A DNA stretch of 64,000 nt from Nereocystis luetkeana (GCA_031213475.1 JARUPZ010000009.1:4306601-4370600); one strand, 5' to 3'; counted from the stretch's first letter, positions 20,970 to 33,149 are shown. The notes: generated by a model not told the origin, from the letters alone. Made by a program: numbers and translations.

Positions 20970-21350
20970 ACTACTCAGAATTTGACATGTTGCTTGCAGT
21001 CCTAAAATGGAAAATGAACGAGAGAGCTGATCCAGGGGGGCTTGTCCTCTGGCTTCTTTTGCCCGACCTGCCACCGCCCGCACTCTTTTTGTTTTCCCCC
21101 GAGCTTGTCATGCCGAATACTTTTCTTTCATCTTTCATGTCTTGGGGGCACTATACCTTGTTGTTTTTCGCTTGCCATCCGACAAAGTGCAGCACGAGCT
21201 TCAACGTTGATCACTCAATACATTCCTAGAAGAAGATACCCCCCAGACTAAAGGAAACGTATCGACAAGGTCTTAAATATGCCGCAAGTTTCCACCATGT
21301 TTCATCGCACAACCGCCGCGGTATCAACAATAGTATACGGGTAACGGGTA
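20970..21350. other. Gene-free stretch
   Basis: Nothing recognised apart from a TACCTGGTA palindrome at 21349. Confidence 0.3.
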
Positions 21351-21361
21351 CCTGGTACATG

Positions 21362-21459
21362 TTCAACCCTTTCAAGGCTGCAGTCCCATTCCGGGCACAT
21401 AATACTAAATGCCCAAGTGATTCATCCACAAAACGGGGCTGCGGTACTAAAAGGGTGGA
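21362..21459. mobile_element. MITE2 copy b, diverged
   Basis: CAACCCTTTCAAGGCTGCAG and GTCCCATTCCGGGCAC face CAAAACGGGGCTGCGG and TACTAAAAGGGT on the right. The hairpin is weaker than in copies c and d, so this copy is older. Confidence 0.6.
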
Positions 21460-23790
21460 GGACGGCGCTGACTATTTCAGCTTGTCTGAGGATGGATCCC
21501 TTACTATGTACCCGAAAAATATTGCGCGGTTTGCTCTGGTGGTCTACACGGTGTTTGTCCCGTATTGGCTCCGAAGATTTAGCATGTTGGATGTGCTGCT
21601 GTGACAGTCTCGTCGAGCATCCTTTTTTTGCAGTATCGACAAATATTTAGGCCCGCCATCTTTACACACAACACAACAACCCAAGGGCCCTTACCGACCG
21701 AGAGTCAGTCAGGTCTTCGCTCCCCCAGCACACACCATCGATCAAGTCAGGCCCTCTTTCTTTCTCTCAATTTTGTGAAACTTTCTGAACTAAAAAGGTT
21801 GAGTGTTACTTCAATCTCACTCCTACCACACCGATACCCTTAACTCGTGCTTTCTCACGTGCGTACACGCCCCCCAACGTTCGAAGGGTCTGTCCTCTGT
21901 CCCCCCTACCAAGACCCGCACTTCCTTCAATTCCCCGCGAACATGGCCCTGTGTCGAATATTTTCCGTGGTTAATGTCTTTGGTAGCAGCACACCTATTT
22001 GACTGACTTTGGTTGGGGCACTGATGAGCCATTGCGGCACACCCGGGGTATATACATGATAACCCCTTACAGAAGTCTTAGCCACCGGTCGGCTTGGAGC
22101 AGAAGCTTCCCGAGGCCACCAGTCAGTTATCGAGCATGAAACATGAGTTTCAGGCGTTGATTGTGCAGGCCCGGTTTTTCGATCGAACTATATGTACTCT
22201 GGTTCATCATCAGAAGAAGAGCTGCTTTGCACGTAATGTTTCGACTGCATGGTCGGTGTATTCGTGCAGTTGAGCGGGCAACGACACCGGTTGCTGATGT
22301 ACACGCTTGGGTCATGTGGTTAGTTGTGTTGGCAAGATCAACGGTGGTGAAAGATACCATAACCTCGCAGTGAAATGTCGCCGCAAAGGGGGCCACCGTT
22401 CCAGCAGAATTTCACCCCATAATAATAAGCGATTTTTGAGCAAGCTTAGGGATAGAATAGAGTCGGTAGGCCCAGCAGTAACTAGTTGAAGAGGATGTAT
22501 CGATTGCAATGGCTTCTCACTGCACAGCGATGGCTTCTCACTACACACGCTGCAACGTCAGAGTTTGTGCGTTCATTTTGGTTCTAGGATGAGCAGTGAG
22601 AGACGACGACAGCGGTTTTTGACGAATTTTCAATACCTAACCGTTGAACTGTTCGCGCGATAACTCCGTTTCGGCGGGTGGTGCTGCTATTCGTCATGAG
22701 ACACCATGGTCTAGTACGGAATACCTGGTACGCTTGCGGAGCTCATGCGCACACCAAGCGACCTCCGTGTCCCAACATATTCACTCATGGGTGCCTTGTG
22801 GCGTATCGTGAGGTCCTTCGTACGAACCCGGCCTTACCTCGCTTCCGACGCGACGATCATTTCCATCTATCTGCAAAAATTGTATGAGAATGCACAGTTA
22901 TTATCACACATCCCCGCCCCGTACGGCCACGGGTGCCTCTAGCCGAGACGGCCGGTGTGATCTTAACCCCATCTGCTGGACCGTCGCCTGCGTGTCGCCA
23001 CACTATCACTAACTCCAAATGCCACCTCTCTAAGAACGGGGCTCACCAAACTATGAACTGCGCTGGAATGCATCGGATCGACGGCAATAATAACAATAAA
23101 AGCATCTACGTTGTCAGTAGGCTCCTGAGCCTTCACCGACCACACAAGGAATAGGTGCGTGTTGGGTTAGACGAGGCATCCTAACCCGAATGGGCGATTG
23201 CCGCCCGAGATGCGCTATTTCCCTCAGCCCCGGCGTTTGTCAAGGCGAGCAGGTTAAATAGTCCCCTGCGCACGACAATGTTAACAACGTGAAACGTCTA
23301 CTGCACCAGGTATACGACGAGACAGGTGGGTGGCACGACCAGTCGTTCTGCTTCCGGCCTCAACTATGTCGCGCTAGGCCCATCCAAAAATCCGCATTGG
23401 TTCGGGTGAACGAGTCTTTTCCGAAAAAGTCAAATTAGGACCGAAACCTTGGAACCACCTTTCGCCAACGGTTCAATATTCTCTCGTTTTACTGATCTTC
23501 TCCTTATAATAAACGGCCGTTCGAAACAAGTGTCAGATGAGAGGTCTGTCTCCAAAAAAAGGATATAAAAACCATATATTTCAGAACAATATTGTCGTTT
23601 CCGTTGACCACTGAACGTATTGGGATCGGTTGTTTGACCGACCTGCTGAGTGTACGTAGCAAGAAGAGGTCTTCTCTGAAGAAACGAGGAGTCGCCATAT
23701 ATATCTATGGTCGTTTCGTAGTCGTCTTCGTGCCCCTACTACCGTTCTTGTCCTTATCGTCCGCCGTCGGGGCACAAGTGGTCGCCCTCC
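21460..23790. other. Gene-free stretch
   Basis: Palindromes occur at 22722 and, in 8-bp form, at 23305. Around 21640-21960 is a CT/CA-rich stretch that resembles an untranslated leader, but no downstream coding frame follows. A 20-bp phrase, ATGGCTTCTCACT, is doubled at 22510 and 22533. Nothing else was recognised. Confidence 0.3.
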
Positions 23791-23799
23791 GATAAAACA

Positions 23800-24310
23800 G
23801 AGCGCCACTACAGCAGTAGCTACGATGATAGCCCAAACTCTATCGTCAGGAGTCACCCAGTAGTATTGTATCGACTTGCCGGCCAAACACCTCACACGAC
23901 AGAAGGGCATCGTGTAACCCCCCTACGTAAAAATAAAGCGCCACTACAGCAGTAGCTCCGATAGCCGAAACTCTATCGTCAGGGGCACCCAGCATTGTAT
24001 TGACTTGCCAGCCAAACACCCCACTCGACAGGAGGGCATCGCGTAACCCTCTTACCATAAAAACAGCGCCACGGCAGCAGTAGCTCCGATAGCCGAACCT
24101 CCATCGTCAGGAGGCACCCAGTATGTTATTGACTTGCCAGCCAAACACCCCACTCGACAGGAGGGCATTGCCTATCCCCCCTACCATAAAAAACTGCGAC
24201 ACTACAGCAGTATTTCCGATAGCCGAAACTCTATCGCCAGGAGGCACACAGTATGGTATTGACTTGTCAGCCAAACACCCCTACCCGAGAGGAATGCATC
24301 GTGTAACGGT
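23800..24310 (+). repeat. Tandem array, four units of about 130 bp
   Basis: Units start near 23802, 23938, 24066 and 24196 (periods 136, 128 and 130). Each begins GCGCCACTACAGCAGTAGCT or a variant and contains CGATAGCCGAAACTCTATCG, CAGGAGGCACCCAGTAT, TTGACTTGCCAGCCAAACACC and GAGGGCATCG. Unit similarity is about 85-90 percent. CGATAG and CTATCG inside each unit can pair, so each unit could form a small stem. No reading frame is kept from unit to unit. This is satellite-like DNA of unknown role. Confidence 0.85.
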
Positions 24311-25577
24311 CTGATAGCCGGGATAGCAGGCAGACGAACCTGCTACGCCGTCATCCACGGGACGTTCAGCCGTACCGCTTCTAGAGTGGCCCAATGTTTT
24401 GTTGCACCACTACTACAGCGAATGAAAAACATCGTTACACCTAGGGCAATTAAAATGATGTATGCGACACCCCGGTTTTCATGAACCTGAAATAGTCAGC
24501 GAGTGCTAACACCACATCGACCACCGCCACCAACACAATCACTGCGTCCACGGATCTTGGCAGGCGTCTAAACATTGGTTGAAAACACTCGTCAATCCCG
24601 TTTCGCTGATGTGTGGTGGCCGCAAGATCTGAGACCCGATAGGGAAGAGGGGGTCGGACCGCCGCCACGATGTGTAGGAGGCGACACCGAGTAAGGCAGT
24701 ATCTGTAGTAAACTGTATGAGCACCCTCGACGCCTCGGTTGCGTCTCGTGCAGCCTACCGTCGCCGCCACACTCTCAACGTCACCCTTATTATGTCATAT
24801 CTGTGGCGCGGGGCGTTCTGTGTTTGCTGGCGAACGACAGTCTTCGCCCTCTATGAGGTAACGCTCGCGTGCGTTTCGAGAGGCAATTTCGTTCGCTGGC
24901 CGTATCATGCCTCTTCAACGACAACGAATTCTGTATGCCACCGAAGGCACTTTTTAGCCGCAACATCTGTTTCTTGGGAACTGTCGGCGCGTGTGCCCTC
25001 TAGTCTAGCTCGTGGAGGGCCTGCGCAACCGTTCATGAGTCAGCCGAGGGGGATCCCGCGAGTGGAAGCATTACCCAGATAAAGAAGATCGTCCGACGAG
25101 TAGACCAACAGGACTCCAAGAGAGAAGATTGCTTCCCACGCAGCCGGCCGTTAGCCTCGACTGGCCGATGTCGGTGGAAACCGTGCATGGTTAGGCATCG
25201 TGCCCACCTGTTGAACCCTCTTTTTCTGATCGCACTTCAAGACGGTAACTACAGCATTTCGAGGGCGCCGCTAGGTGGGTCGTGAGGTCTGGCGTTGCGC
25301 GCAGAAAATACGGCGCAGGGCAACGGGTCGCGGGGGTGCGAGGCCGAGGTAGTGGAGCTGATTCAAAATGAGGCGGCGAGCCAGTTGGTTCTGTTAAGCC
25401 AACACATGGTTCAGCGGCAGCTAGAGTGCTACGGGTAGGGGTATGGTCAGGTCTAGGATGCCACGCACGGACGGCAGCTATACCCGGACGACTCCCTCTC
25501 GTTTAACAGGTGTTCATATGCCGACTCCAGCATACTCTCAGGTGTGGGAATGCGCGGGACGTTCAGGCGTATGTGCA
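24311..25577. other. Gene-free stretch with a short coding-like patch
   Basis: Around 25290-25440 one frame reads GCEAEVVELIQNEAASQLV and LLSQHMVQRQLECYG, an amphipathic helix-like peptide with coding-type composition. It stops at once and no neighbour extends it. It may be a relic exon. The frame at 24717-25082 has no support. Confidence 0.25.
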
Positions 25578-25690
25578 ACTTGTTGTTGTTGATGTTGTTG
25601 TTGTTCTCACATAAACTCTCTGACGAAGGAGTCCGTGGTCACACAAAGGTGCTGGAGCCCTAGGAAGATCCGAAAAACAAAAACAAACGA
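25578..25690 (-). mobile_element. Rep-C copy 3, partial and diverged
   Basis: TTG units (with one GAT interruption) lead into CTCACATAAACTCTC and AGTCCGTGGTCACAC, matching the (CAA)n-tail end of Rep-C. Similarity fades after about 80 bp. Confidence 0.5.
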
Positions 25691-25699
25691 AAATTCGGC

Positions 25700-28600
25700 T
25701 GCCTCAAAATACACAAGACGGAAAAAGCGCACACAAGATAAAACCAATGTGCAAAACTGAACTAACATGGCCGCGGGTATATCCTCTCAACTATAACATA
25801 GAAGAGTACCCCCGTTCCCACCACTAAACAACTCGTGGCTGCTGACTACAGCGGATGCTGTCTGAAGTGCTGCCTGCACCGTACGAAACGCACGGTAGTC
25901 GTGAAAACGAAAGAGGAACACACCTGCCTGCTATCTCGAGTGCTGTCAGAGTGAAGACTCGCGGATATGCAGTGAAAAAAGGAGCAATCGAACCTTACTA
26001 CCACAAGAAAATATCAACGATCGCCATCTCTTCCTGGACTGTCTGACACAAAAAGGTGCAGCACAGTTATGATACCACGTCCCTGATAATTGCGTAGGAT
26101 ATTCCCCATGAAGGGTACAAGTATACAACTCGTTAAACTACAAAGACCAGTGACGAGTACCGGTAGATACTATTCTGCCTCGTGAAGAACAATACCAGGA
26201 AAAAACAAACTATGACTGCTTCTCTCGTGATGATAGTGTGCGCGCAGATCATGGGTCTCCATGCACCGTCTCCTGCCGCTCTTCATGACCGCCTCGTCGC
26301 CTTGGACCAATCCACCCGCTCCTTTGCGCGTGTACTCGTTGCCATTCCCTTCCAGTCGTTTCCTTTTCTCCGTCATCCTGAAAAACAAAATGCTCCTCGC
26401 ACTTGCGGTTCTGATCTGGGAAATAAAAATTCTCGCGCAGGGGGAGGTCAATCCGTCTCTTCCCCGCACGTCGACGCTCAGTCTCCCTCCTCCCTCGTCG
26501 TCGAATCCAGCCTCCTACCGGCGCAATAGACTGTGCCGTAGTGTGGCCTGTGGTGGGGCCTGCCTCCGCGCACGGACACCCCGATTGAGCATTGCTGCTC
26601 AGCCGCAGCTGCCTCAAAAAGACGCGCGAATCGTAGGTCTCCGTGCCTGACGCACCACGTACGACCCAACTCTACTGTCACCTGAGCCTCGCGGCCACAG
26701 GCAGCAGCAAGAAGGTATCACTCCTTGAGGGTGAGTCCGGCCTTACACCCGCCAGAAAGACCTACCCCACTCGCTATAATAAGCCTGATAGGGCATGCCT
26801 CGCAGCATTCCTTGCCGAGGCAGCGAGGGGAACGGATGTATATATACAACTATGGTTGTAACAGATTATCGCTGCAGGTGTCCGGGATTTTGGAGCTCGG
26901 TAGGAGGAGACACTCGCTGAATCGTCTGGAGTGGTACCAGCCTCGGTTTCGGTGTCCTTTGGAACGTGCGATATGAGGATGGGAGAGTTTTTTCCTCTCT
27001 GGGAGTAGTAGCACCTTGCCGTGCTGCAAAAGAGATTGACAAGCGGAGTTCAATCCTATCTTTCCGCTGGGCCAGTGCGCAAGCGGACAAATACCCGGCA
27101 GCAGCTGGCCCACTCGTAATAATATCATGCGCAATTAGGCGAACGATGTGTAACTTCGCTGCCACGAAAAAAACGTTGGCTCCTTGAATGCGGACAACAG
27201 CGAGACGTTTCGAAACGAACACTTCCTTCGACGACAGGGTGAAAAAAACACCCTGACGTATTGACGTCAGAGTACCGCCGCAAAGTGGCGGTGAGAGGCT
27301 AGACGTCTGAGTACAGGCAGTGCTGATCGAAACGAGTTTGACGGTATTCAACTCTGAGGCGCCCGGACTGATACGAACGCACTTGCCCGAGACAGATATG
27401 TATCGCAGTATGTATCGCAGCAGAAGAACGTAAAAGCCACCACTAAGTTTGCCACGATCGACGGCAGCACCGAGCGCGCATCACAGCTCCTTGGACGTTG
27501 GCGTAATCGAGTGCGAATATTATTTGGATACTGCGGTTTATTCTGCTTTCCGGCATCACAATTATCGTGTGTCGCCGGGCTGAGACAATTTATAACCCAT
27601 AGCTACTTGTTCTTGAGCACGCTAACAGCCCTGAACGGCGGCTATTCGAACACGGTGTATGTCAATACCTCGTACACTCCCGATAGCCCTTTGTTATTGC
27701 TGAAATTACAGTGCATTCATACAAGGAAAGCTTTGTACGGAGTTTGCTTGTCTCCAAACACGGTGTTCCCGGCATTGTCTTTCTCGACACCCCGAAAACA
27801 TATCGAAACGTGAGACAAAAAAATCAGAGCGCTGTGATCACGGGACGATTTAAGAGAAGAAGGTTTACGCTTGCCTTTCTTTTATTGGCCTAGGCAGGTG
27901 GGGAGGGACTCGGAGGGCTCTCTTTGAACAAGTGATCAAGGATTATAAAAACAAAATGGGCAAACAAGAGTGTTTTGCTCTAAAATCATCCTGTCGTCAC
28001 AACGGTCCGGTTGTTTTTCGGGCTGATCTTGTTTGATGTGATCTAGCGAACAATCACTGCCACAGGCACCCTCGGGGTATCCCCTATTAAAGATGTGAGA
28101 CGTGGGTACCAGGGTGCGCCCCCGAGTACACCTCAAATACCCAAGATATTGATATACGGGTACCTCCGAAGTGCGAGTCCCTACCAAGCACGCCCTTCAC
28201 GGCTGCGTTGGTTGCGCTGCGCATTATAGACTACCAGGTAGGTATAGAAATTTAGTACACTACGTGTGCTGTGTTAATTTCATACAGCCTGATGTAATAC
28301 CGTAACACACAACATTGCTACTGTTGTGCTAAATACTACGAGTGCGAGTAGAACCTGAAGGTATACTTCGAAGTACTCGTTTCATACTTAGTACTAATAA
28401 AATGTCATCCTCTGCAGTATGTACCGCTGGTTATATCCTGAATTCACCCTAAACAAAATGTGCTCGTAACCGCAACACGTACATTGCGATACTGCTTCCG
28501 AGCAGCAGCTACCAGGTATGTATGCAGCGCGGCTGCATTACAACAGTAAGTAGCGCAAGCTGTAGACAGTCGTGTGTAGTGTGCGTTTGCAGCGCCGCTC

Positions 28601-30085
28601 CAAATTGCTGCTGGGCGCTCGTAGCACAGCATGCAGCACGCACGCATGCCCCGTAACGTATGTATATGTGTGTATGGAGCCGGTGTCACATGTGGTTTCG
28701 CGTTCGTCAGGGATTCACTCACGGAGGTCATAAACAGATTGGACACTGCAGAAACACACATACCTGCTGCGAGCGACCGCGTTGTGCAACCTTTTGTGGA
28801 AGTTGGGTGGGATGTTCCACTACCCCTCCTCCAGCAAATAAATATCATTGAAAAACGCCCTCACGGGTTGCGCGCAGCTTTTCCACGATTGGCCTCTAAA
28901 CTTACTACAGCCTGGCCTTCAGAGTGTTCGTTTTCTCGATGGAAGCTGAATACAGTAGTAGCACGAGGCGTTCGTCTGTTACAAACGTTCTGGGGTCCCC
29001 CATATGGCGGCCAAACCAGTTCTAGCGTCGGTGTTTTCAGTTTTCTACGAGTGAGTGGCGCGACCGCCTGACAGTACGAGCCGGATCTCATGTGATACGC
29101 TTGTTTGTGCCGTACAACCCCTTGCATTGTAACTCGGACAATGTTTTCTATCATCCCCAAGAAGGTAGTAGTGGCCGTAGCTCTACAGTTCGCCATTAAT
29201 TGTTCGACCTTTTTTTCCTACGACGTCCGCAGAGAGAGATTTTGTACCCGGGCTGCAGTATTTCAGTACCATTATTTACGCCCCCCCCCCCCAATTAGTT
29301 TTTTTTTATAAAGTGTGCAGTTTTCACGCAAGCATTTAGACTACGCATGCTACTATTAATACAGTATTACTCCAGTAGTAGAGGCGCACAATTTTTTCAT
29401 GATGCTTCTCACTTGAGAAACTCCATACTTGACCCGAAAATTGACTTCAGCAAGTAAGTTTCAAATTGCACCCCGATGGGAACTATCATGGCCCGAGTAT
29501 ACACAAATTAATTTTATTTACTTACTCGTCGAAACAAAATTGGCTTTCCGAAGACTATGGGTTATAAAGAGCCCCGTGTAAAGGAGTCCCGTCACCCATG
29601 AAACTTTTTTTCTTAGCGGAAACGTATTACCTCAATCATCGTCGAACGCGACGAACTGTGCAATAATAGGGCCAGCTCATGTGTCCGGTCGGGCTATGAT
29701 GTTACAACCGGCGGATGCAGGCTTCCTCGTTGCTGAGGCGCAGTCTCCGCAGTTAAGTTCTTGTTTGTTTGTAATGATTGTTTGTTTACTACTTGTTCGA
29801 TTGGCTTGCTTGGTGAGGTGTTTTCTGTTCAGCCCATCCGAAATTATCTTCGCCCTTCTATTCTCTACTCCCCTTGCCAGAGGCGATATATAGGCTTTGT
29901 GCGGGGTTTCATATGACCGACATCGAACGGCATTATTATTAGTCTTTTAGGCATACTCCGAAGTATTCTCAAACAGGTCCCAGCATGGTACGATAATACC
30001 ACCGTAAAGCTGGTTGGATAGTCGATTTGTTTTCGATGTGTATCGGCCCAAAACTAACAGGACCTATCATTATTTCGTTAAAAAA
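25700..30085. other. Long gene-poor stretch
   Basis: No known protein family was recognised. Open frames of 120-160 codons at 26249-26650, 26866-27351, 28631-29071 and 28444-28848 overlap on both strands and have no recognisable motif. TACCAGGTA palindromes lie at 28232 and 28510 and a TACTTCGAAGTA palindrome at 28363. A C12 run is near 29281. Genes with short exons cannot be excluded. Confidence 0.25.
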
Positions 30086-30087
30086 AC

Positions 30088-30178
30088 TGGAAGTAAGTGT
30101 GAAGGTGTTAACTACTGAGCTAAAGGGGTAAAAGACCGATCGATTACCCAGCCCAAGGTAATCCTTATACTGTATAAC
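30088..30178 (-). repeat. SINE-D copy 1 (tRNA-like), partial
   Basis: Minus strand: AAGGATTACCTTGGGCTGGG, ATCGATCGGTCTTTTACCCC and TTTAGCTCAGTAGTTAACAC, the last an A-box-like phrase. It matches SINE-D copy 2 at 31783-31908 over about 75 bp, then diverges before the B box. Confidence 0.5.
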
Positions 30179-30271
30179 ACCCTCCCCCCCTCTGAACGGC
30201 GGGATTTTTGGGGCGTCGGAACCGTATACATACGTCCGTACGCTGACCTACCCGCTTCGTTTCATTACCTG

Positions 30272-30575
30272 TGTGTGTGTTCTTTAAACCGTTATTTCTA
30301 CCCGTCGACATCCAGCACAACCAGTGCCCGTGCCGATTCTTCAATCCTAAAAGAGATACAAGTTCTGTGGTCACAAAGCTACGCCACAGAGATACTACGT
30401 TGCCACGTGTGCAGTATGCACTGCAGTGGGCAATGGGCAATGCAAAGCCATGTCATCATACTAGGTACGACAGGCACGACATACGCAATCTATGAAATAG
30501 TGAAACGAAAAGAAACAATCAAAGAGAAAACAAAAACAAGGTAGACAAATCGAAAGAGAAAAAAAAAAAATGAAC
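30272..30575 (+). repeat. Rep-E copy 2, with A-rich tail
   Basis: Head CTACCCGTCGACATCCAGCA, then CGTGCCGATTCTTCAATCC, TGTGGTCACAAAGCTACG, GCAATGCAAAGCCATGTCAT, ACGACAGGCACGACATACGC, and a tail that becomes almost pure A at 30559-30571. The plus strand is therefore the sense strand of a probable retroposon. Also seen at 9728-10052 (minus), 50640-51345 (minus, interrupted) and 51985-52110 (partial). Confidence 0.65.
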
Positions 30576-30579
30576 GCAA

Positions 30580-31160
30580 AATCTAGGAGAAACAATCTGT
30601 CGTGCCACCCCCCCCGCAGGCGAGGTGGCCAACACTTGAAAACAAACGAGCTGGAAAAAAAAGAAAGAAACAAAAAATATACCAGGTATATATTAAGAAA
30701 AAACACCACTGCTTGTAAACAGAGTAAGACAAAGAACCAAGGAAAAAAGTAACAAACAAGGAAAAAAAAGGGGGAAATAACAGGCAGCCCAAAGCCCAAA
30801 GCACCTTCCAGGTGGCGGCAGCAGTTAGCGGTACGATTAGTATAGCCCAGGTTCTCCCTGCTAATACGCCTGGCACCTTGCTAGCCAGACTGCCGTCTCC
30901 GCCCTGCGTTCGTCAACTATGCCCAGCCCCTTGGCGTCAGACAATACGAAACGAGCAGAGCAGGTTCGTCATCCAACCACGCCACACGGCTCCTTCAGTA
31001 CGGCTTATCAATTAGAAAAGGAAGAGAAAAAAGAATAAGAAAATCACGGAGAGTCAGCGCAAGAAAGAAAAAAAACAAAACAAGAAGAGAAGACAAGGGA
31101 AGACCACGTTCGCGCCAGCTGCACCAGTTGGTAGCACTACTAGTAGTATGGTCATGTTCT
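30580..31160. other. Gene-free stretch, possible LINE 3' untranslated region
   Basis: It lies downstream (minus strand) of the LINE coding relic, and contains A/T-rich runs and a palindrome at 30680. It may hold that LINE's 3' end, but no tail could be fixed. Confidence 0.3.
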
Positions 31161-31165
31161 ACTTC

Positions 31166-31745
31166 CTAGTCGACTTGGTGCCTTGCTACCCCGTCTGCCA
31201 TCTCCTTCCTACTTCCGTCTACCGCCATTTCCCTTCTACCCCTCCTGTTCCCCCCCCTCTCCGCATTCCCTTGGTCGGGCTTTCTGCCACTTCTCCTGTT
31301 GCCCCCTCCCCCTCCGTTCCCTTGGACACCATCCACGGCGGATGCGCGGCGCTGCCTACTCATCTCAGCCTCAGCCTCGTGCCACCTCACCATGAACCGT
31401 TCGGCTGCTTCAAGGACCCCCCGCACCACTTCCCCGCCTTTTTGGCTGCTGCAGTGGACCACAACGCGGTCTCAACTCCAAACACCAAGGGGGCAACTTC
31501 CGTTGACCCTTCGGTGGCTCGGAACTTCCCCAGGTCTTCGACTATGCATCTATGCCAAGTCTTACACTGTCCGCCTGGTTTCGGGTTCTCCCCACCAGTT
31601 ATCGTCCCGAACATTACCCGACTGGGTAATCGCTCCTTGCTTTGCCGGGCCACGCCCCCCGCAAAGAAGAGCCGCCGTTTACGAATGGTCGTGTCGATGC
31701 TCTCGCAACGTGTCATCTTGAGGGCCTGGGGAACCAGGGAGAGGT
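31166..31745 (-). mobile_element. LINE (non-LTR retrotransposon) relic, C-terminal end of the pol frame
   Basis: On the minus strand a frame at 31716-31387 reads TIRKRRLFFAGGVARQSKER, then LPSRVMFGTITGGENPKPGG and WHRCIVEDL. This is the signature of the region after the reverse transcriptase in jockey/CR1/RTE-like LINEs (family form: RKRRLxFAGxVARMxxERLPxRVMFGE...GGQ). A neighbouring frame continues with AAERFMVRWHEAEAE, typical of the last residues; the two lie in different frames, so at least one frameshift has occurred near 31400. Reverse transcriptase and endonuclease are absent, as expected for 5' truncation. Such a LINE could have mobilised the SINEs here. Confidence 0.65.
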
Positions 31746-31782
31746 GTTTTTTTGGCGTGCACGCGCAAGCGTTTTTCTGAAA

Positions 31783-31908
31783 AAAAAAACGTTCGAAGTG
31801 AGGTTCGAACCCATGACCTGGACGACGTTAAATGTGAAGGTGTTACCTACTGAGCTGTAGGGGTAAAAGACCGATCGACTACCCAGCCCAAGGTAATCCT
31901 CATAACAG
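31783..31908 (-). repeat. SINE-D copy 2 or tRNA-like Pol III unit
   Basis: Minus strand: CCCCTACAGCTCAGTAGGTA (A box), 35 bases, then CATGGGTTCGAACCTCACTT (B box), followed within ten bases by T10. This is the layout of a Pol III gene with terminator. The acceptor ends do not pair and the anticodon arm is not canonical, so it is not a working tRNA gene. The conserved 50 bases upstream of the A box (ATTACCTTGGGCTGGG, ATCGGTCTTTTACC) recur at 30088, which favours a small SINE family. Confidence 0.55.
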
Positions 31909-31909
31909 A

Positions 31910-32175
31910 AGAGTTTCTATTAGTAGCTGGGTTTTTAGTTTGAGAAATTGTGCGCGTTCTACGCTTAATTCAGCACAACGACTCAAGAATATTATATATT
32001 TCCTGCGAAAATCGACCAGCGATTATTTTAGTGCCTGTCTTCTCGTTCGGTGTTCTGTACGGGCTGTAAGGGGCTTGGGACAGCAGGGGGAAGGGTGAAA
32101 GATGCCTTTGATACTAAACATCGTTTTGCTTTTTCTTCATTTCTACAAGAACTGCATAGAAATATGTACTTGAAC
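31910..32175. other. Gene-free stretch
   Basis: AT-rich; nothing recognised. Confidence 0.3.
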
Positions 32176-32178
32176 TAC

Positions 32179-32287
32179 TATTAGGGGGGACCATAGTTAA
32201 CAGGACCTATGGTATACATAAAAACCTATATGTTTAACTAATTTTACTAACAATATTTGGTCCTGTTAACTATGGGCCCCCGTAATA
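32179..32287 (+). mobile_element. MITE1 copy c, intact
   Basis: Left end TATTAGGGGGGACCATAGTT, right end AACTATGGGCCCCCGTAATA; the terminal inverted repeat extends through TTAACAGGACC on both sides. The centre is TA-rich. A TACCTGGTA palindrome starts three bases beyond the right end (32290). Confidence 0.8.
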
Positions 32288-32289
32288 TA

Positions 32290-32586
32290 TACCTGGTATG
32301 TATGTATATATATGTCGAAACAACTAGCTATTAATAGAGAATTATTAAAATCTGATTGATGGTACTTACACGCTTTCAATACAACACCCTGTGTAAAATC
32401 AGAGTAGGAAATATGCTGCTCGCTGTCGTAGTACTGCTGGTCCATTGGACTGTGCTTCAGCCACTCGGCCCAAAATATAAGGCGGGGGAGAGTCGTTTAC
32501 GGTGCCATGCAGCGGAATTCATTTCGGCTGCACTGACCCCTATTATAGATGCTTGTTTCCTCGTCGATCTCCGTTCTTCACTAAAT
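32290..32586. other. Gene-free stretch
   Basis: A palindrome is at 32290; nothing else was recognised. Confidence 0.3.
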
Positions 32587-32935
32587 GCCCCGGTGGTTCA
32601 AGTGGTTAACCTCGAATTCTACTTGTTTGAGTCCTGGGTTCGAGCCCCAGGAGGGTCGGACTTTGACTTTATTTGCAAAAATAAAAAAAGGGATTCAATT
32701 GTTGAGAGCGCCTTGCAGCGTGGGTAGGCACAATTCGATGCGAGTCGACGAGGGAAGAAAAAGGCTGAAACCTTCTCGCGATAAAAAATGAAGGCACGTA
32801 CCGTAGCGGGAAGGGGGGAGAAGAGCCTGCTATGTGACCCCGGATCTGAGTTACGAGTTGGAAGGAGAGAGAGAAGAAGATGTGCGAAGATAATGAATGG
32901 GATGAAAAAGAAAAAAAAAAAAAAAAAAAAAAAAA
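32587..32935 (+). mobile_element. SINE-A copy 3, full length
   Basis: Head GCCCCGGTGGTTCAAGTGGT, B box TGGGTTCGAGCCCCAGG, body and poly-A of about 25. The flanks TAAATGC on the left and AAATGC after the tail may be a short target duplication. Near identity to copies 1, 5, 6 and 8 suggests recent spread. Confidence 0.85.
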
Positions 32936-33049
32936 TGCAGAGGTGAGTGGCATGCGAAATACAAGTGCGTGAGTATGTACACCAGGTACAGCAGGTACCA
33001 TTATACATCAAGCAGTATACGCAAGCGCTCGTCTTCGTCATTTTGGATA

Positions 33050-33146
33050 AGTATTTCAAGACTGCAGTCCCGTTTCGGGGACAAACTACTTGGAATTTTA
33101 CTGGTTTGTCCCCACACATGGGACTGCGGTTTTCTAAAAGGGTTAA
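33050..33146. mobile_element. MITE2 copy c
   Basis: CTGCAGTCCCGTTTCGGGGA facing TTTGTCCCCACACATGGGAC, then GCGGTTTTCTAAAAGGGTT. One of the better preserved MITE2 hairpins; centre CTTGGAATTTTACTGG. Confidence 0.75.
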
Positions 33147-33149
33147 GCT

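Noticed and set aside
23800-24310. CRISPR-like array
   Set aside because: Units are contiguous diverged tandem repeats of 130 bp with no short repeat and unique spacer alternation, and the context is eukaryotic.
26249-27351. Overlapping frames of 115-161 codons on both strands
   Set aside because: No motif, both strands open alike, composition driven by local GC; cannot be supported as genes without transcripts.
31148-31780. Plus-strand frame of 210 codons rich in Pro and Ser
   Set aside because: It is the complement of the LINE pol end, whose minus-strand motifs are clear; the plus frame has no homology.
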